Positions 11,567-23,640 of a DNA stretch of 64,000 bases are shown in pieces. The notes beneath the pieces were generated by a model. The model worked only from the letters and a program-made list of their open reading frames with translations, searched no databases and was not told where the DNA came from. The position numbers were made by a program, and so were the translations under genes. Each line of letters begins with the position of its first letter. Positions within the stretch are counted from its first letter, which is position 1. Source of the stretch: Cunninghamia lanceolata (taxonomy: Eukaryota > Streptophyta > Pinopsida > Cupressales > Cupressaceae); the NCBI GenBank assembly GCA_027924645.1, contig BSBN01001365.1, positions 343,166 through 407,165 of the forward strand. Direction: 5' to 3'.

Positions 11567-14500
11567 GCCCCATAGTATGACTGTTCATTGAGTAAAATTT
11601 TGTGATGTTGCACATGCCTTGACTTTCATGTATAAGAACATATTGATATATTGGTTTAACCTTTTGCTTTGGCTATGATTTTCAAGATAAGGTTTGATGT
11701 GCACATTGAGCATGCATGCTTTAAACATGTGATTGGCCAATGGGAGGCATGCAGAGTAGATTGTCATGGATCATTTACCCATCTCATTCCACCTCCTAGA
11801 GTAATGAGACATTTATTTGTGTTTACACCGACATGCCTTGTCATTTTGGTTGTAAGGGACTTAGTGATCCTTGTGAGTGTGTATACTTGTATCTCCATAT
11901 AAGAATATGAGTTTGTACTATTTTCTGTACTTATTAAAATGAGGTGGAATTGTAAGATAGTGTTTTAATTCTATTTAATTGAATTTTGGAATTTAAGTTC
12001 TTTTATTTATTTTATTTGATTTTAACTTTTTTTAAATATGATTTTTTATTTTTTATTTAAATTAACAAGATCCTTGAAAGTTTCTTTTTGACTCAAGTGG
12101 ATTTTAGATATTTTGTTACCCCACCTTGGTTAAATAAACCCATGTGGATGCACATGGCCTTGTAAGAGAGAATGCTTATTTTATTAATCCATTTGTTGAG
12201 TTGGATTTTGCTTGTTGAAGATAATGTTAAGAATCTTATTTATTTGAGTTATTGGTGCAATATTTTTGAAAGTTGCTTTTGTTAGCATTTTGACTTGGGT
12301 TTCCTAGAGGGTGAGTACACATGTCACCATTGGATTGATGAGGACATGTGAGTTTTTCTTGGGCCATTTAACCCTATGCTTGGGTTTATGTGGAGAGGTA
12401 TTCCTCCTTTTTTGATTCATTATTCTATTTGAGGAGTGGAGTTTTAGGAACAAAAGCTTGGGAAGAACTTTGATGGAGTTTTGAGGGTTTGAGAGCTCAC
12501 AAGAGCTTGGAAAATTATTTCCTTTGTGGGTTTTTGCTTGATGCTTGTGGGGCCACTTGCAATTGTTGGAGATTCTTCCCACATACTTGGGGATGTGTGT
12601 TTTGAGCTTGTAGGATATGTCTTTGGTGTGTTAATAGAGGCTTTCATCTTTGGTATTGCTTTCGATCTTGAAGGAGCTCTTATGGCATATCATGTACAAT
12701 CTTCAAAGGCTTGTCAGAAATGAAAGCCGTCTCTTCTTCATCTTGTAGCCTTTGCTTGTAAAGAGAGGTATTTTCCTTTGTTTTAAATGTTTTTGTTTGC
12801 ATTCCTTCTTCATAAAAAATAATGAATTAAGTATAGGCTATTGTGTGAATGATAGCTTGTGTTAATTTATGCATTGAAATCCTGTAGAGATCCTTGCACC
12901 TTTACATTTAAAGTAAAGTTAGTTTGGAGTTTTTAACTCTTTGGTTTGGTTTCAAACCCTTGGTACCTTAAAATAATAGTATAAATCTGTTTAGATTACA
13001 ACCTTGTTGTCTTGAGATGACCTTGTGAATAAAGCTTATGGGTGTAGCCTTTGTGTGGCTTTAAATATGAGTATTCTTGGTTGGATGAAGACTCCATTAA
13101 TGGAGCTCTCTAGGCCTTTGTGGTTTATAAAACCCTTTTCCTTTCATTTTTGTGTTAAAACCATGAGTGGTTTTGGTTTGGTTATGAGTAATACTTGTGT
13201 AAACCATTTTGTGTCTTGAGAGACCATTTGTGTAGATTTGTGGGTGTCTTGGGAGACACCTTTGTGTAAAATCCATGCGTGTCTTGTGAGCGACCTTTGT
13301 GAGATTCTTGACAAAAACATGGGTGTTGTAGATCCATGACTTTTCTCCTTTATCTTGGGGGTTGACTAGAGTTGCATGGACATCTATTTGCACTTGATGA
13401 TGTTAATACAATTAGAAGGCAGCTCTCTTTCTTTTGGCCTTTGTTAGTGGATTCTTTCTTAGAGCTCATCAATGGTGTTTGAAGATCTTTCTTTGTTAAA
13501 AATGAAAATTCCTATTTGAGTTGCATGATGTGAATGAGGGATTATTAGAAATAATCTTATTATGCTTCTTAGTTCAAATTACCATATGCATTGTGGTTTA
13601 TTGAAATGTTTTGGAAAAGAGTTCCAAATTGTTAAATAGATTACATGTGCTTGTAAATTTGGTTATATACAATCTGAATAATATGTTGCATGAGAAATTT
13701 GTATTTAAACATTAAGTAATGACATGGGAAGGAGTTCTATTCTTTGTGCTATGTTGTGAATGTGAGTAGCCCATGTGAGTATCTAACTTGTGTGATGTAG
13801 TGTGTTGGAAAGATGTGTTTTGGGTGTGCAATGTGTTGTGAACATCTTGTGAATGTTTTGTGTGTACTTGAGTATGTGATATTGGGTATCCAACTTGGGA
13901 AAGAGTTTATTGTTATAAATGTGATGGAATTATACTTGTATGTTCAAGTGGTTGTGTACTTTGTAAAGCTTCTCTTTGGGTTGACGACCCCAACATGTGT
14001 AAGGGGTTAGGTAGGGTAGAGGAAACCTAGGAAGCTTATAGTGCTGCACTACTATTTTATCCAAGAGAAACCTTTAGCAACCATGTCTTCCTTTGACAAG
14101 AACAAACCTATCTCCCCTTGTTGGTAGAAAAATTGAGTTGGTTTGTAGTGCTAGCCTATCTTGCCTACTATTTCAAGGGTATTATCTTTGTCTAGGCATT
14201 TGATCTTAGTTTTATTACTTGGCAGAAAAAATTGGTATTGACATTTGGTTTTGTCATGTATACTGTGTGTAGGTTTTCTCTTGGATCTTGTCTGATATAT
14301 TTCCTTGGATGAGATGATTTATGTTGGATAGCATCGGCATTAAGGTAGTGTTAACAATTATGATAGGTTTGGTATTGTAATATCTATAGTCATATGACAA
14401 GATAGGTATATTGTTTGGTATGTCATCTATCATGTTACCGTGGAGAGATATGAATGATGTGATTTACATGATGTTTTTATTATATTGTTCTAAACATCTT

Positions 14501-16070
14501 TCTTTTTTATACTAAAACTTGAATTGAACTATTGGTGAAGGTTAAATTGTAATTGAAGAGTTTACGTGTGATTTATGAATTGATGTAAGAGGATTTAAGT
14601 AATGTTTATATTAAAAAAGTTGAATGAAAATGTTCTTGAGGTACCATCTTTTGTTATTTTAACTCTGTGTGTGTTCATAAAAAGGAATTGCAAAGGAACT
14701 CTTGCTTGTTAAGTAACCTCAATGATGTGATTACTATCTTCTCATGTGTGGATGAATATGAGGTTTTGGTGGCTTGAGATATTGAAAGAGGGATGTGTAT
14801 TGTTATGATGTTATATGTCTATTCTTCCCTTTAGGTGGCTTGTTATGAGCCACATGGTTGCTTGTGCTATGCAAATTTATGAGATCGTGTTTTTTTTATT
14901 GATGAGATTTTATTGATTTTTAATAACCAAAAATAATTATTTTATCTTGGTGTGTGAATAGCTAGCTACAATCTTTGAGATTTTATTGTTGCTTAACTTT
15001 TGTGGTTGTATTTTGATCTTTATAGTTTATATATTGGTATGCCTTTATTTATCTTAGTGGTGGAATTAAATTACTTCCATTATGTTATTCTTGAATTCTA
15101 GTAGCTATACTTATTTCCTTTGGTGTTTTGTGTATGTTGGTTTTGTGTTAAGTAATGTGCTCATTGTATGCTACCACAACTTGTGGAGTTCTTTGGAAGG
15201 TTGTGTGAGGAAGTGATGGTTTGTAATATTCTTTTGTTAGGGATGCAAATGAGATTGAAATGGGATAATCACTATCCATTTTCCCCCAAACTGAGTATGT
15301 GATCTTTTATCTTTTTATTAGAGGCTACCCTCTTATGGAAGCAAGAGAAAGGTACTTTGGAAATGTATGGAGGGGTTGTCTTAGGATAGCCTTGAGACCA
15401 TTATTCTAGCTAGTTTTATGGCTACCAGGTCTGTGATTTTGGTTATGGGTTCTATGCTTTGGCTCTTCAGTTCTTGGTTCTAGGGCTCCACCATATTACC
15501 TTATCTTTCCTATGAACCAATGTGTGAACTTTGTGTTGCAATCTTGTGATGTAAACAATTGATGTATTTTTTTTTGTGAGAAATTTATGCATGGTGTCCA
15601 TTATCATGAGAATAAATTTGAATTTAAAAGTATGCAAAAGAAAGTGTCATATTCTTGCATATGCATGAAAATGATTATGATATTAGGTTGATAAAAGTAA
15701 TTTTTATTGAGATATAAAAATGAAACATTAAAATTGATCGAGAACATAATGATGCTTCTATATTTGATATTCTCCTATTATATGTGCCTTATGGATGAGT
15801 AGTATGTGAGTGATGTACCTATTAGTTAATCCAATAGATTATTTGATTTGAATGGCCTGTGTAGCTGCATTTGAGCTTTAATAGCTAATTATTGTTCTTC
15901 ATTACTTGGTTACACTAATTATTAACTTTATTTTGTGTGAGTGTTCCTTTTGATCATTCAACCTTGTGGTTGCTTTTGTGTGTGATTGCATTTCTTGTGT
16001 AGTGTGCAGTAAGGTTTGGGGTTTGTGCATATGTTCCTCTTTTGGTGACTCCCAAGAGAAAGTCTATTTC

Positions 16071-16087
16071 AAGGGGAGGGGGGAGTA
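16071..16087 (+). other. Polypurine tract of the old non-coding element
   Basis: AAGGGGAGGGGGGAGTA lies directly before the TG of the downstream LTR, where plus-strand DNA synthesis is primed in LTR retroelements. It is the clearest sign that 11249-16402 is an LTR element. Confidence 0.75.
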
Positions 16088-16402
16088 TGGCCCAATCATT
16101 CTACGACTCTTGTCATATCTTGATTGATTATGATATTAGTTGTTTAGCATGTTTTTAGGACCTATTTTATAAATAGTTGGTCTATGTTTATGTATGCAAT
16201 GTATTGATGATGTGGAATTCTCATAAGCATATATGTGCTAATCCACACTTTGTATTGATCATATGTTCATAAGTATATCCTTGTTGTGATTGAAAGCTAT
16301 GCTTGGGTATTGCAATGCCATTTTGAGTGTTTGTATGAATTTGATTTAAGAATCATTTACATGTTGTCTATGAGAGTAATTGTGATTAGTGCATGGAGTT
16401 AT
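16088..16402 (+). repeat. 3' LTR of the old non-coding element
   Basis: Starts TGGCCCAATCATTCTACG directly after the polypurine tract and is collinear with 11249-11566 until the phrase catggagttat. The 3' end is lost or diverged. Confidence 0.65.
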
Positions 16403-16548
16403 AATGTAATTAAGATTATGTAGGATGTTGATAATATGATTGATTAGCATACTCCATAGAATTCATCGATAAAGTGTTTGTGGTAGAGTTAGCGAGGATA
16501 AACGGACTTTGTAACTAACGTTTGAATAAATGACTTTTTGCCAATAAT

Positions 16549-16922
16549 TGAAGATTCAGAGAAAAAAAACATGATTAAATCAACTTACAGCAAAGGGCAC
16601 AAAAGATCTCCATACACAGAAATCACACAAAGCAAAATATATTATTGAATTGACTGTTCTCTGTGATACACTACATTCTGTCTGCTATGAAAAACTGAGA
16701 TAACTCTAAAAACAACGCACCAAAATAGAAAGCCACACACAACTAAAAATAATGAAAAACTACTCTATCACATGTAGAGGTGCGGAGCATGCATAGCAGC
16801 TAAAAATAACAAAAAATCCAAAAAGATTTGAACGCTGGACATGCACAAAGCATGCAGCACCCACTCCCTCTAAAAATAGATGCACATTAGTAACCATAGC
16901 TGCAGAGCATCAATTACCAACA
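16549..16922 (-). repeat. 3' LTR of the copia element
   Basis: On the plus strand it runs from TGAAGATTCA to ATTACCAACA, so on the element's strand it starts TGTTGGTAAT. It pairs with 33135-33515. The pol stop codon (16910-16912) falls 13 bp inside this LTR. Confidence 0.95.
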
Positions 16923-16932
16923 TACTCCCCCG
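16923..16932 (-). other. Polypurine tract of the copia element
   Basis: On the minus strand this reads CGGGGGAGTA and directly precedes the 3' LTR, the expected plus-strand primer position. Confidence 0.8.
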
Positions 16933-19873
16933 TGATGATGAATGGGCTCACAATATAGTCTCGGAGCATTAGAAATTGAATCTTTGTAACTGCCTTTGTA
17001 AAGATGTCTGCAAGTTGTTCTTGAGTCTTTATATACCTCAATTTTACTTCTTTCTTCTGAACCAAATCTTGAATGAAATGATATTTCAAATCAAAATGCT
17101 TTGTCCTACTATGATGGACATGATTTTTGGCTAACTTGATTGTACTCATGTTATCACAAAAAAATATTGTAGGCTGAATCTGTTTCTCCCCAATCTCTTC
17201 TAGAATTTTTCTAAGCCATAATGCTTGAGTACCTGTGGAAGTGACAACAATATACTCTGCTTCTGTAGATGAGAGAGCAACTATACTTTGCTTCTTTGAA
17301 CTCCATGTGACCAAACCCGAACCAAGTGAAAAACAATTGCCAGATGTAGACTTTTGGTCATCCAAACTACCTCCCCAATCAGAATCACTAAAACCAACAA
17401 GTTCAAATCTTTTAGAAGTGTAATAATGAATACCAAGGCTTGTAGTACCTTTCACATACCTCAATATCCTCTTGGTTGCCTTTATATAAATTTCAGATGG
17501 CATTGTCATATACCTTGAAACAAGAGAAACTGAATAAGCAATATCTGGTCTTGTGTGGGTTAGAAACATCAAACTTCCAACAATACTTCTATAAGTTGTC
17601 TCATCAACTATTTCAGCACCATCATCTCTACACAACACAACCCCATGAGTAGTTGGAGTGGAGGCTGGTTTACAATCAACCATATCAAATTTCTTCAACA
17701 TATCTTTTGCATACTTTGTTTGACAAATGAAAATTTCATCCTCACTTTGGTAAACCTCCATTCCTAGAAAGTATTTCATGAGGCCTAAATCTTTCATTTC
17801 AAACTCATTCATCATAGCAATTTTGAATTCATCCTTCATCTTAGAACTACTACCCATATACAATAAATTATCAACATACAAACTGACAATAAGATTATCA
17901 TTACTTTCTTGTTTGTAGTAGAGGGTAGGTTCACTTTTACTTCGCTTGAAGCCATTTTTCTAAAAATATCCATCAATCCTAGCATACCAAGCTCTTGGTG
18001 CTTGCTTGAGGCCATACAAGGCCTTCTTCAACTTATAAACTTGATGTTCTTTACCTTGCACTTCAAAACCTTGTGGCTGTTCTACATAGACTTCCTCATC
18101 TAAGTACCCGTTCAAGAAGGGATTTTTCACATCCATGTGATGAATCCTCCATTTCTTTTGAGCAGCTAGTGAAATCATAATTCTAATAGTCTCTTGTCTT
18201 GCTACTGGTGCAAAAGTCTCTTCATAATCTATCCCATACCTCCGTGTGAATCCCTTAGCAACTAACCGTGCCTTGTGTCTTTCAACACTCCCATCACTAT
18301 TATACTTAGTCTTGTAGACCCATTTAGTACCAATCTTTTTCTTGTCATGTGGAAGCTCTATAAGCTCCCAAGTATCATTCCTATGAATAAAATCTATCTC
18401 TTCTTGCATTTCTTGCACCCAAACATCATTAGTAGACGCATCTTCAAAACATGATGGTTCAAATCAGCTTGTGAAAGTAAAGCAAAATTTACGATCTCAC
18501 CTCTTGGATTCTCTTCATGTGCTTGTCCTATACTCCTTTGATAAATATCACTTAGACTTCTTATCTTCCTTGTAGAACTAGAACTTGAAGTTGGACTTGC
18601 ATTTGGAATTGAAGAACTAGATGAGGGACAGCTTGATGGAGTTGTAACAATTGAAACTGAAGTATTATTAGGCTGCTCACAACCAATATCATCAATAATA
18701 CCATCATTCAAAATAGATTTGGGCTTATCAACATGGTCTTTTTGACGACCATAAACTCCCCCTTCATCAAAAATCACATCTCTTGACACAACAATGTTGT
18801 TAGTGAGAGGATTATACAATCTATAAGCCTTGCTTTGCTCACTGTACCCAACAAAAATGCATGATTCACTCTTTGGATCTAACTTTTGTCTTTTCTGATC
18901 AGCTACACGAACATAGGCTAAACAACCAAAAACTTTGAAATGATTAACATTAAGCTTTTTCTCATACCAAGCTTCATAAGGAGTCATATTGTCAAGTGCA
19001 CTAGTGGGACTTTGATTGAGAATATATACTTCTGTAGCAACTGCATCACCCCAAAAAACATTGCCCAATCCCTTGGTTTGTAACATAGTCCTTGCCATTT
19101 CCACCACTGCACGATTCTTCCTTTCAACTACACCATTTTGTTGAGGTGTGTAAGAGGTGGTAAGTTGTCTTTTGATGCCATTCATATTGCAATAGTCCAT
19201 AAAATCTTTTGAACAAAACTCTCCTCCACGATCAGTCCTTAAGCACTTTATGTTATAGCCACTTTCATTTTCCACAAGGGCTTTAAACCTCTTGAAATTG
19301 TCAAATGCTCCATCCTTGGTCTTCAAAAAATAAACCCAACACTTTCGTGAGTAACCATCAATAAAAGTAATGAAATATGATGACTTACCCAAACTCTTTA
19401 TTTCCATAGGACCACAAATATCAGAGTGAACTAGCTGAAGTGGATAATGGGCCCTCCATGCATTGTCTTTTGGAAATTTCTTTCTTGCATGTTTTCCTTT
19501 GGCACATCCTTCACACACCTCATTGTACTCTTCAACTGTAGGCATACCATAAACTAAATCTTTTGATGTTAGTAGCTTGAAACTATGAAAATTCAAATGT
19601 CCGTACCTAAGATGCCACAACCAACTTTTGTCTTAAACTGCCATATTGGCAAGATTACTATGATGCTCCCCAAACTTCAATGGGAACATTCAATTTTTTG
19701 TCATAGGCACAACTGTAACAACCCTATTGCCTTGACTCTTATCATAGATGATACATTGCTAATTGTCAAACACCACCTTGTAGTTCTTTTCACACAATTG
19801 TCCAACACTCAATAAATTATGCTTCAATTGTGGAGTGTAATAAATATTATTCACACATTTCTTACCTTCTTTT

Positions 19874-19878
19874 GTATT
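19874..19878. other. Left target-site duplication GTATT of the nested 12-kb element
   Basis: GTATT is repeated at 31997-32001. The copia protease frame reads through the joined site (…AMEVNT | KEGKK…), which supports a clean insertion. Confidence 0.93.
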
Positions 19879-20909
19879 TGTAGTTAGGGTAAAATTGTAA
19901 ATCAGGGCAAATGAATAAACAACAATGATAAAAACCCTAGCAATGCATAATGAAGCACAAGACAACATGAAAATCAAAATAACAAATGTAAATGCAAACC
20001 GATCTCCACGCTATGCTCGATTTATCTCCATTGCTCTTCTCCACCTCGCATGAGCATGCAAAATTTTGAAGGATTATTGTTGGAAAAATGTTGGGTGCTC
20101 ACTTCTGCAGCATAATATTAAGATGAAGATACTAGAATGAATGATAGATGAAGGATGCAAAGGCTCTAATGATATTTCAACAGCATATGGATACTTGAGG
20201 ATCAATGCATGCTAATGGCTTATGAGGGGGTTGATTTATAGGAAAGGCTTAATTCAAATGGATGGCTAGGATCAATTAGGGCTTTAGGTGAAATGGATGG
20301 ATAGGATTAAGTTAGGTTTCCTTGCACATCAAGAAATTGTAGTCATGTGACATGTGGCAAAGGAAGATAAGGTTTAGGTGTGCTTGTGTAGATAAATACT
20401 AAAATTAGGTCCCATTAGTTGTGCATGTGAAGGATTTGAATGAAAGTTGTCTTACAACACATGATTGACTGGACAAGTGTTGGAATGTGATGAAAGGTGA
20501 GAGCTTAATTCAAATAAAATATTTGAATTAGTTGGGATATGAGTTGGATATTAATTAAATAAATAAAATTTATTTAATTAATTGAGAAGTTGAATAGGAT
20601 GAGATAAGATATGATGTGAAAATTAATTAAATAAATAAATTAATTAGGATGAGGATAGGATATGATTGGGATATGATGTAGAATTAATTAAATAAATAAA
20701 ATTTATTTAATTAATTGGCTAAGTAGGATGAGGATGTGATTAAATGGGATTTTAATTAAATAAATAAAATTTATTTAATTAATTGGCTTAATGGGATAAG
20801 TGGGATTAACAGTGGGATTTAGGACAAAATGGCTTATGATGTTTAGGATAATGTTTTAACAAGGTGTTGTAAGACATACACAAATTTGGGACAAATTTGG
20901 ATGTCTACA
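19879..20909 (-). repeat. 3' LTR of the nested 12-kb element (1031 bp)
   Basis: Runs from TGTAGTTAGGG to GTCTACA on the plus strand, with inverted ends TGTAG/CTACA. It contains four AT-rich palindromes at about 20551-20583, 20621-20646, 20682-20716 and 20753-20784. The second has lost about 10 bp compared with the other LTR, which explains most of the length difference. Confidence 0.95.
20551..20784. repeat. Array of four AT-rich palindromes inside the LTR
   Basis: Each copy is a near-perfect inverted repeat about 33 bp long centred on aaataaaattta, with arms ttaattaaataaat/atttatttaattaa. The copies are spaced 65-75 bp apart and separated by GGATGAG/GGGAT-type spacers. The same array is in the other LTR at about 31626-31871. 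They would form cruciforms in DNA or hairpins in RNA. Confidence 0.85.
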
Positions 20910-20926
20910 TTTTGCCCCTCTTTGAG
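20910..20926 (-). other. Polypurine tract of the nested 12-kb element
   Basis: On the minus strand it reads CTCAAAGAGGGGCAAAA and abuts the LTR start TGTAGACATCC, as in many plant gypsy-group elements. It sets the element's orientation. Confidence 0.75.
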
Positions 20927-23640
20927 ATGATGTTCGAGATGATGAATAGGATGTCGAGTAGCATCATTTCAAAGAAGTTAAGGTATGGATAATCAATAGG
21001 GATAATGATGATGGAAAGATATGATGATGATGCCCCCTCGAGAGGATAGGCGTGTTGGGCAAACACGAGTATGCTCTCGAAAAGAAAAGGATTGGCTGCA
21101 AAAAGAAAGATAAGGGGATAGATAGAAGAAATGATGATGTGTTATGCTGCAATGAAGTGAGCAACCATGATGTTTGATATAGCACTAGACGTTATGCACC
21201 AAGGTATAAGGACTAGGGTGACGATGTGTCTTGTGCCCCAGCGTAATACAACCTTGTCTAACGTATGAGGAAGAAAACTTAGAGCATTGAAGTCCTAATG
21301 CATAAAAGGTATGATATGACCTTAGATGCAAAGGATAGTGCAAAAAGCTATTCCAACATACACAAGATATGAATATTAGCTGGAAATGATAAGGATTTGA
21401 TACAAATGCAAGATAAAAATGATAACACACACAAGCAAGCAAGCATGCATGCACAAATGATTCAAAAACAAACAAGGTATTGCCCCTGTCAAGCTATAAA
21501 CCAATGATTAATTGTTTGATTGTTTTGTTGTTGAGAGTGTTGTCATTGCGGGGAAAGCTATATCCCTAGATCAACACAAGGTTGTTTGCTAAGTTGGTTG
21601 GCTAATTAGCTGATTGATTTGGCTTACAACAAGGCTAGGATCAAGACCATGGATTGCGTTTGGATAACTTGGCTTGATTGATTAACTTGATTGGTATAGA
21701 TTAATGATGAATTGCATTTGGATCATTGCTTTGAATAATTTGATTGGATGAATGGATGATTAGATTGATTTGATGAAGTGTTGATGATGGGATGATATGT
21801 GGTGGATTGAGCTACTTTTGATTTGCTGAAGTGATTGGATTTATTTTGATAGTTGGCTTGATGTGATTGAGTTGATTTGCTTTGATGTTGATGCTAATGA
21901 TTGATAGGATTTGTTTTGATGGTTGGCTTGATGTGCTTTGGTTGTGATGTTTTTTATTGCTAGGTTGATTTGTTTGAATGATGATAGTGATGGTGTGATG
22001 ATTGGAGTGTCCACTCAATCTAAGCATAAGCAAGTGTTCTCAGTGTGCTCAAAGGATGTAATACAAACAAGGTATTGCCCTTGTCAAGTCATAAACCAAT
22101 AATTGATTGTTTCATTGATGATGATAGTGTTGTCATTACGGGAAAAACTTAATCCCTAGATCAACACAAGGATGTGGGAACGCTATATCCCATTGATGAT
22201 AATTGATTTGGCTCATGACAAGATTAGGATCAAAACCTGTTGATTTGATTGGATAATGTTCCTTGATTCATTAGCTTGCTTGATATGGATTATTATTTAA
22301 GATTATTGCTTAGATTGATTTGATTGATATGATTGGAAGAAGTGATTGATTGAAATGGATGAATGAATGTTATTGATAGGAAGAATTGACGATGATGATG
22401 ATGATTTGATTTTGATTGATGTTAATGGAGTGGATTGTTTTAAATGATATGATTGGTTTTATTGCTTGGATTTTCGTTGGATATTTGATTTTTTTTTTTG
22501 TGTTTTTGAATGTTTTAGGAAATGCCAATGGATTTACAATTTGGGTAGCCTTTGTGCTAGATACCAATGACAAGGGAGAAAACCAAGTCTAGGTGCAAAG
22601 GATGGAGGATAGTGAATGAGATGGAAGACTCGTGAGAGTTGGATGGATAGATAAGAGGATAGGCCATATAAGGGATGGATGCTTGCCTCATGATAAATGG
22701 ATAGGTAGGCTATAGTGGAAAGCTCATGATAAACAGATGGGGATAAGCTATAAGATGGAAAGCTCATGATAATGATATGCCATAGTGGATGGATCATAAG
22801 GGAACTAGGATGTGATCTCCAAAGGCTATGTCGCATAGGAAGAATAACTTGCCCCATTCTAGGTAGTAATGCTTAGGATTTTTACATGACAAAGTTCATG
22901 ACCAAGGGATGACATGATGGATTGGTTTAAATGGGATGGATGAACGGTCAATGGATAGGACTTGGTTTGGAAAGAAGGTATGTCAAGAAATATCCAAACA
23001 TGTTTCAACATTTTGCCCCTATGTCTTCATCAACATCAAAAGGCGGAAGAATGGATAAATAGGATAGGCATGTTTATGTAATGACTAAGGATGGCAGGAT
23101 GGTATGGTAATGGTAGGATAGGATAGGATGGAAAATGATATAATGGGATGGATAGTTTGGAAATGGATAGGTTGGATGAGACAATGTGCCCCCAAGTGTA
23201 AGTGACATAGAAGATCAACCTACACATTACGCCTGTTTGCTAGGTTTTCATCATGGTACTTATCCAAGGCGCCTGTTTACCAGGTTTTCACCGTTGGACG
23301 AAGGGATTTCTCTTTACTTTTTTATTTATTTTTCTTTTTTGCTTTTTTTTTAGATGGGATGACAATTACACATGGCGCCTGTTTGCCAGGTTTTCACCAT
23401 GGTAATGGATAGGAGGGACTCAAGTGGCTAGTGCTATGAAGGTTGATAGTGTCCCTTTAGAGATTGATGATGTCTTCGCATGGACCATGTCATTATGCTC
23501 ATAGATGTTGGTAAAGGGATTGCGTGGATGGGAGATGGATTAGGTAGATAATGGATTATAATGTGGAATTATGGTAGGGTAGGCTAGTGGCTTATGGTGT
23601 GGATTTATATAGGCTTATGGAATGAAGATAGATGAAAAGT
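20927..23640 (-). other. 3' untranslated interior of the 12-kb element with internal repeats
   Basis: No coding frame. Two diverged copies of a block of about 110 bp (21468-21581 and 22064-22171) share ggtattgccc, ataaaccaat and tccctagatcaacacaag. Around 22600-22800 a phrase built on ggaaagctcatgataa recurs. Three copies of a gcgcctgtttgccaggttttcacc motif start near 23230, 23270 and 23375. The rest is low-complexity, rich in gatgg and ttgatt. Confidence 0.6.

Larger units (their letters stand above)
11249..16402 (+). mobile_element. Old non-coding LTR element (plus orientation)
   Basis: Two diverged direct repeats of about 315-320 bp lie 4.8 kb apart (11249-11566 and 16088-16402). A strong polypurine tract abuts the second one, which fixes the orientation as plus. 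The 4.5-kb interior has no frame longer than about 100 codons and no gag, protease, integrase or RT motif. Between about 13000 and 13330 it holds diverged repeats around a ttgtcttgagagacc phrase. It may be a decayed autonomous element or a non-autonomous derivative. LTR outer ends and a target-site duplication could not be fixed, because similarity fades at the 3' edges. The next 146 bp lead into the copia insertion at 16549. Confidence 0.6.
16910..19878 (-). pseudogene. Copia pol: end of protease, integrase, RT and RNase H
   Basis: From the upstream end: the protease/pre-integrase link with LKHNLLSVGQL (about 19800), the pre-integrase zinc-binding region WHLRYGHLN...CEGCAKGK (19500-19620), and the integrase core with Asp in LVHSDICGP, Asp in RTDRGGEF and Glu in PQQNGVVERKNR. 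Then RT ([42 protein letters not shown]) and RNase H (GFSDSDWGG, ALSSTEAEY). Damage: stops at 19759-19761, 19690-19692 and about 19633; a one-base frameshift near 18448; and a TAG at 17960-17962 inside RT. The RT active site reads YVDN (17867-17878) instead of YVDD, which removes a catalytic Asp. The 5' part of the gene continues at 31997 beyond the inserted element. Confidence 0.93.

Noticed and set aside
16403..16548. Attempt to place the left end of the LTR remnant that ends at 35023 near TGTTGATAAT (about 16428)
   Set aside because: No target duplication matching ACCAT at 35024-35028 was found there, so the boundary is left open.
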